From: Sparassis latifolia | Taxonomy: Eukaryota; Basidiomycota; Agaricomycetes; Polyporales; Sparassidaceae | NCBI GenBank assembly: GCA_018466975.1 | Contig: CM031563.1 | Location: 2,170,001-2,234,000, forward strand | Direction: 5' to 3' | Length of the DNA: 64,000 nt | In this document: positions 36,581-47,689 of the stretch, in pieces | Position numbering within the stretch: the stretch's first letter is position 1 | Layout of the letters: each line of letters opens with the position of its first letter | Notes under the pieces: generated by a model | What the model saw: only the letters and a program-made list of their open reading frames with translations | Databases searched by the model: none | Told to the model about the DNA's origin: nothing | Position numbers and translations under genes: made by a program

Positions 36581-38743
36581 TCTATACTACAAGAGACAAG
36601 ACATCTTTCCCATGAGACAAATGCTTGAGACAACCGCTTGAGACAACCGCTTGAGACAAACTGCTTAGAGACAACACTTGAACTTGATTGGCCAGCTGAT
36701 ATCTTTAGCACCTGACACCACGTCTAGCACCAGGCACTTCTGACGCATTTGCACATCACATCCAGCACGTCGCCCTTCTGGTGCGGCCGTCTCTCGCATT
36801 ATGCCATTATGTTCTCCTGTCTTTGCATGCTCACCATACTCTAGCTTAACTTTTCTTATCTCGAGTCTCACTCATGCTATATTTTTTCTTTCTTTCTTCG
36901 TACTGAACTTCATAATTACATGGCTTCCGGGGCATGAAAATAGACTCAGACCGTGGCTGTGGCTCGGGACAACTCCAGGCTTTTCCGCAGACACCGAAGA
37001 GTCTGCGCTGTCATGCTGATCAACAAAATCAAGTGCTGCTGAGCCTGACATGTCGACGCATCCCTCAGGTATTTGATATGTTATTCTTCTCGAGCTGACG
37101 TGCTGATGTCGTGTCACACTTAGCCCATCATTGGAGACCCTCTCAACACTCGTAACAGGCATCGACTACCTCGAGCTCGGACTGAAGCAGTATCACATCC
37201 TCAGGGCGACATTTTCCACCCTGCACCACTGACTTCTCCCTCACATACACCTCAGGCTACAAATAAGCGGTCGGAAGCTCAAAGGTGGTGCCGTGACCGA
37301 GAACATCAGCAATGTCAACAACATGAAGCTGAAAATGAGGCCGGTCCATCAGTACCTGCCACGGAGCCTTCCAACTGTATCGCTGTCCAGCATCGATGGC
37401 GAGAACAAGAAGGCACTCCTCATGGTCTCCTCACCCCTGCTGTGACTACAACATGCTCTGAGGCTCAGTAACACCACCATCAGCATGAACGTGAAGCACA
37501 TCAGCATGCGGAAAACCAACACGAGCAGTCTGAGGAGGAAGGTGCTCTCCCTACCCCTGCCGCGACCTCAGCACGCTCAAAGGCTCAGCAACACCGTGAA
37601 TGTGATACACCTCGCCATCAGCAGACCGAGGAAGAAGTGGAACCTCCCACGACCTCAGCACGCTCGGATGCTCAGCGATGCCACTGCCAACATGAATGTG
37701 ATGCACGTGAGGTCGGGCCTCAGTATCAGCAGATGGAGGGACGAGATACACATTCTTCTCCCCCCATGACTCCAACATGCTCGGAAGCCCAACAACACCT
37801 CCAAGGTGAGTATCAAGCGCGAAGTGGAGCAGCAACCTAGCGAACATGAGTGTCAACACCTCCATGGTGAGCATCGAGCACATAAAGCTGAGCAGCAATA
37901 TGACGAACACGAGCAGTCAGAACAGGCACTCACTAGACTGCAAGTCGCTCAATGGGCACATGATGTGATCGTGAGCATCAGACTGCACAAGGTACATTCT
38001 GCTGCCTCGAGAGCTGTCATGACATGAACTGATGTGCTGAATCAGCCCAGAGTGCAGCAGATCATGGTAATGATGGGGATCAAGGTGCTTTGGATGATCA
38101 GCTCGCAGGTGTGCCAAGAGGTGAATGTGGACGGGTGCACCCTCCCCCAGTGTGCATTGAATGTTCTCTGGGCATGCCAGCCATATATGGAGCCACAGGC
38201 CTGACATGACCTTGGGCGTATGGACGTCGTTTGCTCGTCTGCTCCCACTGCAATGCGCTGCATTGGCATGCCGGGTCGCTTCCAAATCGACCGCTGGTCT
38301 CGGATCCACCTCCAGAGTTTATCAGCAACCTCTTTACCAGTACAGATGATCCCCAGGCACAGGAGTTCTGAGAGAATATTTGGCAGTACAATGCAGCGCT
38401 CGCTTTTATGTCGCTCGTCGCTCGGTGTTCAGTTAGACAACTCCATTAATGCTGGAGGGAGAGCACAGCCAGTAGTTTGTATTCACGGCGAGTTGTGTCA
38501 TCATCATGAAACATTGCTACCACCCGACAATGACGACGAAGCACCCTCATATGCACAAGCTATATATTTATGATCCCCAAGATGCTCTCGATCATCACAT
38601 GTGATGCAACATGAACCTGCGAGAGGAAACCATGCAACGGCTTCAGACGATACTCCTGGTATCTGCTTAATAGTGTCATCTTTTGCGATTGCCATGTGAC
38701 GTTGCAATAGTGTTGCCCGTCGCGAAGCACAGGTCACTGCTAG
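36581..38743 (+). mobile_element. Non-autonomous Helitron, 2163 bp
   Basis: All Helitron hallmarks are visible. The 5' end is TCTATACTAC (36581), the 3' end is CACTGCTAG (to 38743), and insertion is exactly between A (36580) and T (38744), with no target duplication. The empty site can be read from the undisturbed left arm of the host TIR, where the flanks are contiguous. A GC-rich imperfect hairpin (CCCGT ... GCACAGG) lies about 10 nt before the 3' end. The interior carries only the N-terminal part of a Helitron protein, so mobilisation would need RepHel in trans. A short repeat of GCTTGAGACAA is near the 5' end (36625-36660). Confidence 0.95.
37260..38640 (+). pseudogene. Helitron RepHel N-terminal remnant
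   Basis: Broken plus-strand frames. A Gln/His/Glu-rich N-terminal region (about 37260-38020) has repeated SEAQ and HxxxQQ-type words. It is followed by sequence matching the start of the Helitron helicase-like N domain: QYNAALAFMSL, then INAGGRAQPVVCIHGELCHH (38440-38500), LLPPDNDDEAPSYAQA and YIYDPQDALDHHM (to about 38600). The HUH Rep catalytic motif and the helicase motifs are absent; the sequence jumps to the 3' terminus. Several stops and frameshifts occur. Confidence 0.75.
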
Positions 38744-38932
38744 TCCCACATAATAATCATCCCATATACCCAGCCTATATTGTATCTATGCCCTGGGCAA
38801 TCCCACAGAATGCCCTGAGACATAATAGGTACCATGGTCAGTCTGACACTTAAGAAGCTCTTAGCTATGACATACTATAGAAGATCTTGTTGCTAAGAGC
38901 TAGGGATAAAGGGTACCCTGAAGTGCAAAGCT

Positions 38933-39169
38933 ATACCACCATGGGCTTCAGGAACTGCTACATCAGGTTTCAAAGCCTGGCAGGTCATAATTGCATGTGA
39001 TGCATTCTACATTTACTATCGAAAATGTATTGTGACAGAACAGTCAGAAAGCATTTAATTACACAGCATACTCATCCTCAAGGTCCAAGACTAAGATGGC
39101 AGCGAAAGCATCCTCAGCATGACTGACGAAGGTCTCTCACATAGCAATCTGCCTGCTAATGATGCCATC
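38933..39169. other. Spacer, nothing recognised
   Basis: About 240 bp between two mobile elements; no ORF or structure that I can support. Confidence 0.4.
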
Positions 39170-39374
39170 ATTGTCAGTTATAAAGAATAATCTTTAGTGC
39201 TTATAAGTTACAATTAAGGCTGAAATCTGAGTTTAATAAGCAGGCCATGTAGATAATCCAAACATGAGGATTATCCCTTTGAAGTATTCTAAGCTAATCT
39301 GAAGATAATCCAAAGGGATAATCCAGAGGATAATGCTAAAGATTATCCAAAGGATTATCCAAAGCCAAAATTAA

Positions 39375-39475
39375 TTTAAAAACTTACATCCAGTCAGGAT
39401 TGAACTCTCAACCTCAGGTGAAAGTCATATAACTAAGAAACTCCAGACACTTTAACCACTACTCCATATAACCTT
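39375..39475 (-). other. tRNA-like module in MITE-2, left arm
   Basis: Read on the minus strand: a box A-like TAGTGGTTAAAGTG (about 39465-39450), then about 50 nt later the box B/T arm GAGAGTTCAATCCTGAC (39409-39393). The T stem is weaker than in MITE-1. The upper strand of the right arm repeats the box B part. Confidence 0.55.
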
Positions 39476-39596
39476 AACAGTTTACACTCATGCATAATAT
39501 ATATAGTAAATTTTGCTAAAAGGACTTAGACAAATTCTGCTCATCACAAAAGTGGTGACTGAGTTAGACATAAGACAAAGGACGTTTCTAGTCATT

Positions 39597-39830
39597 TTGA
39601 GGTACCCTTCAGACCTAGCTCTTAGCTTCAACATAACTTGTAGTGTATTGTAGCTAAGGGCTTCTCAGATGACTGACTGACTATAGTATTAACACATGTC
39701 TCAGGGCATTATGTGTAATTATCTAGAATATAGATAGGATATAGGCTGGTTCATCTTATAGTACTAGTGTATTTCCTAGTTGTTCTATAATGTCAGGGGT
39801 ACATAAGATGTCCCACTATTTACTTCTAAA
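39597..39830. mobile_element. Solo arm of the TIR family inside MITE-2
   Basis: GAGGTACCCTTCAGACCTAG, CTCTTAGC ... GTAGCTAAGGGC, CTCAGGGCATT, and GTCAGGGGTACATAAG with TGTCCCACT follow the left arm of the 35331 element in order, at clearly lower identity. Only one arm is present. Confidence 0.8.
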
Positions 39831-40082
39831 GTGTCTGATGTTTTATGATCATGTGACCATCTCTTGAGGTTGAGGGTTCAATCCTGACTGGTGGCAAGTT
39901 TAAAAATATCTTTTAAACTCAGATAATCCTTTGGATAATCCTCAGGATTATCTTAAAAATTCTTCTAAGATAATCCACAAAAATCATCTTCAGTTTGAGA
40001 TGGACTATTTAGTTAGTGGGAAGTTAATCCTTTTTTCATGCTTATTAGCACTAAAGATTATCCTCAATAACTGACAATGATG

Positions 40083-41790
40083 ATGCAGAGTAGCTGTGTC
40101 TATGTGAAAGGGGCTGCTGCAGAGTAGTGCATTCTGCTTCTCGAGAGAGACAATTCAGTCTTTGAAGGGTTTATCCTTACACTGGCACTGGCGAAGACAG
40201 ATCAGTTGGTAGAGGGCAGCATCTTCCCAATTCTTGTTGAGCCAGCACTTGCACATAAGGGAGAGAAAGTTATCTCACTTCATAGTGTCGATAGTGTCAC
40301 AGTCACTGAGGTACCAATTACAGATGAGCTCATTCATGAAACCTCCAGCGACACGTGAGGCACCTTATCTCCCATTGGAGGAGGATGAAAGACATCAGTT
40401 TGCCAGCAAAGATTGCCGGGCTGATGGAATGTTGCATAATGGAGGCAATAGTTCACCATCTTAAAGAGTCCATGTTAGAAGGATGAAGGCTGACAATATG
40501 CAGGCAAATCGGCAGAGAGATCGGAAGAAGTAGAGGAATCAGGCAAATGAGGGCCTATGTACATTGTTAACATGGGTTTAGGCGAAGTGGTAATAGGTGC
40601 GATGGGTCCAATTAGAGTGCAGGGTAGTAGGTGGGAGTGGAGGGAGCTATTCTGAGACTGTGAACTGGCAAGGTCCTGGAGCAACTCAGGTAGCTGTAAT
40701 GTGCTAGAGGATGGTTCATTCTGGAGTGCATCAGCTAAGAGATCAGAGAGTTCGGAGAGGGGTATAAGAGGGGGGAATATGAGGAAGTGGTGTTTGGTCA
40801 TTTTTGTTGGTGTCCATGGGGGGCAGGATGATAAGATGTGAAAGATGGGATGTAGAGCATGTACCTATCGGGTCAGGTATGGGATGGATGGGACATCACC
40901 AGTGCACTGAACACTGGTGCACAGCTGGTGAATGGAAATAGCATGGAGGCACTGAACACAAATACATCCGAGCCCTGTGTATGCACAGATGCATAGGCAA
41001 GGGCACGAACTCACATGAGGACACAATGGCGGAGGAAAACTACATGAAGCTGAATGGCTTTGGTGTGGGGGTGCACGGGATGAGCATGTGCAACTGCAAG
41101 CAGATGATAAGGTTGGGAGTAGGAGACATATACTTCTTATAATGTATATGGTAGTAGTGGAAATATTTGAATATTAGCATATACTGTATACTATATAGTG
41201 GGGCTCATCATTAGTGAAGATGAGCTTGAGCCGACACATGGTGGGTGTGGCACAAATTGCTAAGGAAAAAATACTAGCGGGGTGACTGAGGTCTCCTGGA
41301 TAATCCATGTGAGAGCCATGCATCGGCATTATGGCATCTGTCCTTAAACAAATCATAACCAAAGACCTCCATACTCATCCGAGACCAGCACCAATTTGCT
41401 ACCTCAACAAATGATGGATTTCGTGCCCACTACAAAGTAACCACTTGTAGATGAAACACAGTTTCTATTTGCCAAATTAACAAATTCATTGGTCAATCGA
41501 GTCCCTATTCAGTCCTAATCACACATGTAAACTTTATCAATAAATTTGTACTGGCGACAAACTGACAAACGGTGACATTGTAATGCAGACAAACCTTACA
41601 TTCACTCAGAGATACAAATCCGGGAGGGTCTCAAGTGACTGCTGAGACGATATCCTTCATGAGTGTTGCAATCAGCTGCATATGGATTGTTAGCGACAAA
41701 ACTTGATATGAATACAGTGCTGAACTTACCTCATAATCAATCCTGTCAGACCGACTAATGTTCTGGATGGCGCATAAGCTCTCTGCATCA
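40083..41790. other. No gene recognised
   Basis: About 1.7 kb with short ORFs only. The longest is minus 40801-40475 (108 codons, Leu/Ser/Pro-rich, starting MTKHHFLIFPPLIPLSELSD), which I do not recognise. This is the border between the transposon-dense part and the gene-relic part of the window. Confidence 0.4.
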
Positions 41791-41799
41791 ATACCTTTT

Positions 41800-43065
41800 C
41801 TTCACTAGCTCGTTCGTCAGCTCGCCTCCGTCTAGCTTCTTCAATGTCCTTGAAGTAGGCAGGAAGTAGGCATGCAATAGCTGAGCGATGGAAAGAGATC
41901 TGCTACATATTTGTCCTCAACTGAATGGACTGAATGCGTGAACCCAGGGATGGTGAACAGCGGCACATTGTCCAAGTATCAGATAAAAGTCTCGTGTGAT
42001 TGATCGTAGCAGACATGAGAATGATTTTCGGATTGCGCCGCATCTTGAGAAATTCCTTCAGTTCTAGCAGGAGGAAATCCCGGTCGACCGATCATTCATG
42101 TATCTGAAGTATAGAATTATCAGACTTTCTGCCTTCTTCCATAAGTCATTACCACTGCGTACCTCATCATCGACGACATCAGTGACATCTTCTAGGCTGT
42201 CTCCAGATCCCAGGCATCTCAGCACGACACCAGTGGTACAGAACCAACAGTTTGGTTCGTTCATCCGACTTACTCTCACCACGAACGGTGTACCCAACCA
42301 TACCCGTCACTCGATCTCCCAATCGAGACACGACTGGTGACCGGTGATGCCAATTGCAGACAGCCCACATAGTTGTGTCGCAATTATAGACGCTTTTGAT
42401 CCATGCCCAGTCATCACAAGTGAATAAAGTACGAGCTGAAGGACTAAGAACGGGTGTCAGTGGAGCCAAGATTTGAGAGCCTTTGAGCATACGCTGCATT
42501 GATTTTCCTACATCCTGCAGATTCCAAGGGTTAGTTTGTTATTGTACTGTATGTTGAAGATGCTGACCAGTTTCTCCCACCACGACAACGCATTTGTCGT
42601 GCTCCAGAAGCTTGAGAAAACGACCTTTGGAAGCGAACGCAGGTAACTTCCGTGTAATGAAAAGAATCGAGGCATATTTGTCACTCCGACAAACTACCTC
42701 AAAGTCCTCCATCCGGCTAGCGACCATGCGGCTGCTTTCGGCCGCGCGCAGGTGTTCCAGGGGAGACATCATTGGGTCCACTTCATAGCGTGCCCGCAAC
42801 TTGAGGCGTAAGCAACACAGCAGACATCTCTGGGGGAGCGTAATCTTCAATTTCTGCCCATCCTTCCTCGAGTAAGTGTACCACAGACATTAAAATGCCT
42901 TCACTCGGCTCAATAAGCATATTCGCTTCGAAGGCAAGTAGTAGGTTTGAGCCAAGATGGAGAGTCGAACGTAGGCAGGTATCGATGTCGACGTGATGTA
43001 TATAGGAGGAGCCGTGTGTAGGTAATGTGCGCTGGGCAGAGTCGACGACATTCAGGTGCATAGGA
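41800..43065 (-). pseudogene. DEAH-box RNA helicase (DHX29/DHX57-like), broken
   Basis: Minus strand. Seen in order: RKLPAFASKGRFLKLLEHDK and motif I VVVVGETG (about 42570), with the GKS part past an intron in a shifted frame (DVGKSMQ); GYTVRGESKSDERTKLL (about 42275); TGVVLRCLGSGDSLEDVT; motif II DE at 42168-42163; then intron 42162-42104 (GTACGC...CAG), then IHE. Thus the DEIH box spans the intron. The next codon, Arg in HERS, is TGA (42094-42092), one C-to-T change from CGA. Then DFLLLELKEFLK, motif III MSATIN (about 42010), a frameshift, and FTIPGFTHSV. The C-terminal helicase half is absent. The region 42540-43065 probably carries the N-terminal part. RNA helicases of this type act in translation or RNA processing. 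Confidence 0.85.
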
Positions 43066-44030
43066 GCAACATGTAGCGGAATTGAGAGGATTCAGATAAA
43101 TATGCTGCGAACGAGTTCAGTTCGTCTTCATCAAGCGCTTCCATGATCACCTTCCAGTATCTAGTGTCCCAACCCGCATCTTCTCCGACGAGCCTGAATT
43201 TTAGAACACGAAGCAATAGCGCCCAGCTCTCCCCCAAATCTTCTTCGAACAGATATTCCCTTACGCCACCCACACTCCTTCACAGCTCTGTCTTCTGACC
43301 GTCTCTGCTTGAAATCCTCGGTCCCAGAGCGCATTGAAGTCATGAAGGGTAAGACGAGTTCACGGATGGGAGGAACCGCCGCCTCCGCCAAACACTCGAT
43401 ATTAGTGATGATGGATCAGAGAACGTAGCGAGAGAGCCTGCGAGCTTGAGCGAGAGTGAATTTTAGATGATTCAGTTGCTGCAAAAACTGCGGAGTATCC
43501 GTGGAAGAAAGAATAAGTGTTTCGGCACCGACTCCTGGGTACAGCAATATTCCCCTAATAAAAACTCAGTAATCTGAGGACAACGAACTGAGTACGAATT
43601 CACCTTCTTGGCGGCTTCCCCCACAAAGCTCCGCAACGCGGCCCAATATCTCATTCGTTCTTCTCCTTCGGTACTGGCAAAGTAGTATCTACCATTAACA
43701 GCTCCCCGACAGCACATGTGCCGGCGGCCAAAACCAAGAACAGCAAGTTAATGCAGAAGAAGCTGATCGACTGTCCGATCTCCAACCACGAGCCTGTCAA
43801 TCATCGATTAAGACGCACAACCATGCCGAACGGTATAATGGCTCATACCGGTGACAGTGACGTTGAAAAAAAAGTCATAGTTAATGCTGCAGATGCGTCT
43901 AAGCAGTAGCTGGACGTGACGAGTATAGCACCGTACCATCCGTAAGGGTCAATGTAACAAGGAAAAGACTGAATGGAGGCAAGTGAAGTAGCGTGTTCAG
44001 CAGATGGAATGAAGCCGCCAGTATGATGTA
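43066..44030. other. No gene recognised
   Basis: Short ORFs on both strands (minus 43273-43052, 43391-43161, 43717-43472; plus 43718-43909). Minus 43273-43052 (SWALLLRVLKFRLVGEDAGW, WKVIMEALDEDELNSFAAYL) looks like genuine helical protein and may be an exon of the helicase or of a neighbour. I cannot assign it. Confidence 0.3.
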
Positions 44031-44033
44031 AGA

Positions 44034-45478
44034 TTACGATTTTTCATCTGTCGAAAGTTTCCTGATGAGCAGGAGAATGACGTGAGGCATCGCAATGCTT
44101 ACCAGAAGAACAGCCATGAGGAAGGGGTTGAACATGGGAACTAGGCGGTATACAGGTTCCAGGTAGAGTGACCTGGACAGCTCATCAGCGGGAGAATTGC
44201 GGTGAGTTTGAAGCAAACAGCAGACTGACGATATGGAAGCAACACTGTCGATGTCAAAGTCAGATAGTATTCTGGAACACAAACAGCATGGTGTACTCAC
44301 TTCCCGGTACCAAAGAAAGCGACCTCGACCTCGACGAAGAACAAAAAAACACAGCAATTCGCAGATCATCCGCCCGCGGACAGTGGGAACCCACATCCTG
44401 GGAAATGGCATCAGTGTGCGACTGTCGGACAGCTGCTTCCGCTGCTATCCATAGAAGCAAAGTCGCGGAGAATGTGCAGTAGAACAGTCCCTCTATGCTG
44501 ATTGACAAGATCACGAAACAAACGGAGAAAGCCAGGAAGAACATCAGAATTATGGCGACAGGATTCTGATAGTTTTGGGCCAGTCGAGTGAAGAGAAAGT
44601 CTGATGCTACTACTGCTCCGAGCATAAATCAAACAATTTCCTAAATGCATGGCGGAGCACTCACGAACATAAGCCACCCAGAAACCCAGAAATCTGATTG
44701 AGAGGAGGCAACCCTGACTTTGCACGAAGGTTTGAGGCGGAGCTAGCAGTGATAATCATACTCGCAATTATGAAGAGGCGCTACGAGGCCGTGTCATGAA
44801 CGCCCCATAAATGTGCAAATGGTCACCATACCTGGAAAATTATGATGCTTCTGAACGGACGTCTATCTTCTACCTTCTGAATGGGTATCATTATTCTCCC
44901 AACAATGTCCGCTGCCAGCATGCATAGGCCACCTGATACTCTGCACGAAGATGAAACCCACGAAGATGAAACCATCAGAAAAAAAGGGAGAATGACCAGT
45001 GGAGACGTACATGGCAGACAAATTCTCGCGTTTATCCACTCCAAGAAGAGGAAACACAGTAATAGTGGTCAAGCAAGCAGCCGACCACGATAGGTATAGC
45101 AAAATGTTTTCCCGGCGAATGCCTCTTCGCCAGAAAGCTAAAGGCAAGATAATTCCCATCGCTGCGAACCCTGCACTCCACACTGAACAATGAGTATACC
45201 CCATCCAGCAATCTCGTCAGATTTCATTCGTGGCATCACTAGGGATAACATACCACCATATCCTGCGCCGCCACGACCACAACACCGCTGAAAATAGGTT
45301 TGATGACCATAGAATTCAGCATGTTTCTTGTCGAAAGAACACGCGGGACCTGGGTCCTAGCTCGAAGTATCTGATACCAGAAATAACGTGGGAAACATAT
45401 GCAGAGGTAAACCGACCACAGCGAACGCTGTAGGACAAACAAAAACCAAGAGCCAAGCAGAAAGTGAGCAGCCGTCAA
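44034..45478 (-). pseudogene. PigN domain of a GPI ethanolamine-phosphate transferase 1 (Mcd4/PIG-N-like)
   Basis: Minus-strand exons, polytopic membrane protein. In order: SWFLFVLQRSLWSVYLCICF and PRYFWYQILRA (45478-45350), MGYTHCSVWSAGFAAMGII and LSWSAACLTTITVFPLLGVD (45204-45010), an intron, VSGGLCMLAADIVGR (about 44920), an intron, NLRAKSGLPPLNQISGF (about 44720), LAQNYQNPVAIILMFF then FVILSISIEGLFYCTFSATL (about 44570-44480), and the end YLEPVYRLVPMFNPFLMAVL (about 44160-44100). This order and these words fit the C-terminal membrane part of Mcd4, which adds phosphoethanolamine to the first mannose of GPI anchors in the ER. The N-terminal phosphodiesterase-like domain was not found, and one splice junction (about 45235) does not keep frame. 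I infer a 5'-truncated relic. Confidence 0.72.
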
Positions 45479-45479
45479 A

Positions 45480-46900
45480 TCTAAAACCAGAGAATCCTCT
45501 TGATTAGTATTCGCTTCCTGATCCGGTATGGAGACAGCACCAAAGGCAATCCAGCAAGGTACTTACACGGAAGTCACAATCCAGGAGCCAAAGGATCCTC
45601 ATGATACATCCACTTCTGATGTTAAAGCGTTGTACGCCCCTCGTTCGTTCCAGTACTCACAAGGTCCAGGAAGAACGCGGTTCAGTTGCAGAACTGGCCA
45701 ATTGCAAACATGTCCATCAGTGTGCTTCGAGTAAAACAAGATGTACGAACTCGATATAGTGCATAAGTTGCGCCCTAATGACGACCCTCGAGTGCTGAAG
45801 GGAATATGTACGGGGAATGAGGCTCCAGACGCACAGATTCCTTCTCAGGACGCGTTTCTATTGGGCGCTTTCTATGGTGAATAGGAAAAAGACACGCACC
45901 GACTCGCTTTGAAACCGAAACCAACAGGTAATCGCATAGCATCTCAAATTTCTCGAAACAGAAGGGTGTTGTATTCGTGAAGCTGCGTAAGGGACTCGAG
46001 GTCGTAGGAGGGATATGTTGAAGTTCTTGCATAACCGCAGCGTTACGCACGGTACGCTGTCGAAGGAATCGGCGCCACACTCCTTGGCAATTGGCCAGGA
46101 CGCTACGCACGACTCTCCAAAGACACGTTCGGCTTCACGGCTCAGCGGCGGCATAGTGAGACAAGAGGATGGATGGTATCCAGCAAAGTTGAGTTCGCTT
46201 TGTCGGCCTTCCCCGAAGTCCGGCGAAAGCCGACCTTCAAGCTTCAGCTCCAAGACTTTTTGACCGAATTTCAGTTCCTGGTTCAACTCGAATGCTCAAT
46301 CAACTTTCCGTGGACTCGAATATCAGTTGAACAAATTTCCCCGACTCTGGAAGAGGGCATTGGCAAGGGGAAACAGCGGACCTCTCTGCGAGTCCCATTG
46401 GACGAATCAATGAGAGTAATTTGAGTAAGAACGCTTACACTTGTTGGTCTGGTATCCATCCAGGGTGAACTCGACCTCTCGACGCTGTTTGTCCAGTACA
46501 AGGATCGTGGTCGCGAACGTCACTCGCCTGCTCGATTTCTCGATGCTGTTTGAGTGTGGCTCCTCAACGTCACTCTCGACTGCACTCCTCGACGAGGTGG
46601 AGCAATATTGTCTGCAAGACTTCAGCTTTGTTGGCTATCGCGACCTCTTTGTGCGCCTTCATCGCCTGTGACAACTTTCTCTCCGGTATGTATTTATCTG
46701 CATTGTCTTGAATTGCATGTTGGTCATCGACCCAAAGATGAAAGTGATGACGAAGGCTCATAGGAACGCCGGGTACTCAATTAAAAAGATTCATCGTCGT
46801 AGCTACCATACGAATTGCCATGCAGTCGGGGAAATGATTACTTTTTGGATCAATTCAAATCTCGAGGCGCACTTGGCTCGATTGAGATAAGATAAGCGGA
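45480..46900. other. No gene firmly recognised
   Basis: Several short ORFs. Minus 46761-46570 (ERKLSQAMKAHKEVAIANKA, EVLQTILLHLVEECSRE) looks like a coiled-coil exon; the following minus-strand sequence to 46283 may continue it. Minus 46286-45858 is a 142-codon ORF with no motif I know. The link to the Mcd4-like gene could not be shown. Confidence 0.3.
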
Positions 46901-46903
46901 CCA

Positions 46904-47580
46904 ATGCAGATGTGCAGTTTCGCCTACCTTATAACACGCTGCGACGTCCACTCTACAGGCAAAGCAAAAATGGATCATCGAAGGGCAGTTACACAAGCTC
47001 TAACGCGGATTCGTCTTTCCCGCATTTACTCCTTTCGCGACACACTTGTATGCGACAGTATCCACACCTTGGATATTAGTGTCACCATGAACGACATACT
47101 CTTTGATCGATTTCTCGAGATGCTCACCGCAAGTGGGCACAGCCGCCTAGTAAACCTTTCCATCCGACTCCGTAGTCGTCTTAGACTGGCAGACACCATT
47201 ATCTCTATCGACAATGGCTTTCCGCAACTTGAGACACTTTCCATAGACTTTGAGTCTCGAAATCCTAACTGTCAAGTAATGGTGAGTACTTGTGGAGTCC
47301 AGCAGGATCAGTCATTGAGGTCGAATGCTAGGAGGCTGTTGTAGAGATAGCTCTGAACCCCAACCTCCTTCCGTTACTCCGGAGTCTCTTCCTCTCAGGA
47401 GGAGGGTCGATCCTTCCTGCTCTACGTCGCTCGCATTTGGTTCAAGATCTTCACTTGATAGGAGTGGATCGACGTCAGTTTGAGACGGCATTATTCAATC
47501 GCTATGCATTTCGGCAGATGCAAAGAAGCAGTGGTGCAACGGCATGGACCAGAATTCCTAGATGTGAAGCCGAGTATTGC
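46904..47580 (+). CDS. F-box/LRR-type protein fragment
   Basis: Plus-strand exon 46904-47282 and, after a likely intron (GTGAGT at 47283 to TAG at 47345), 47346 to about 47580. It reads DSIHTLDISVTMNDILFDRF, SRLVNLSIRLRSRLRLAD, FPQLETLSIDFESRN, then NPNLLPLLRSLFLSGGGS and LVQDLHLIGVDRRQFETALF. The alternating LxxLxLxx pattern resembles the leucine-rich part of the large basidiomycete F-box-like families. The F-box itself is not seen and the frame decays at about 47580, so it is partial. Family assignment is inferential. Confidence 0.5.
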
Positions 47581-47689
47581 AGGAGGGCTGTGTTTGGCGG
47601 TTGCGTATGAGCTACTAGTAGTAGTCCCCAGCAGTTGTGCGAGGGAATGACCACATGGTACCACCAATTCCATATTTTCATACCCCATG

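Larger units (their letters stand above)
35331..38925. mobile_element. TIR element with 378-bp inverted repeats, split by a Helitron
   Basis: Left end CACTTCAGGGTACCC at 35331; right end GGGTACCCTGAAGTG to 38925. A 7-bp target duplication CAAAGCT flanks it (35324-35330 and 38926-38932). Left arm about 35331-35708; right arm 36387-36580 plus 38744-38925, interrupted by the Helitron. Without the Helitron the element is about 1432 bp. Each arm has a subterminal hairpin (AGCTCTTAGC ... GCTAAGAGCT). The centre (35709-36386) has no ORF of note. Fragments of the family lie at 6009-6165 and 39597-39830. It has no transposase, so it is non-autonomous; the superfamily is uncertain. Confidence 0.92.
39170..40082. 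mobile_element. MITE-2, relative of MITE-1, with a nested TIR fragment
   Basis: Left end CATCATTGTCAGTTAT (39173 on), right end ATAACTGACAATGATG (to about 40079). Both arms are rich in GGATAATCC-type words, as in MITE-1. The left arm has a tRNA-like T arm (minus strand, GAGTTCAATCC, about 39394-39409); the right arm has GGGTTCAATCC on the plus strand (about 39873-39883). 39597-39830 is a piece of the 35.3-kb TIR family inserted within it. Arms are more diverged than in MITE-1. A possible ATGC flank repeat is too short to trust. Confidence 0.8.
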
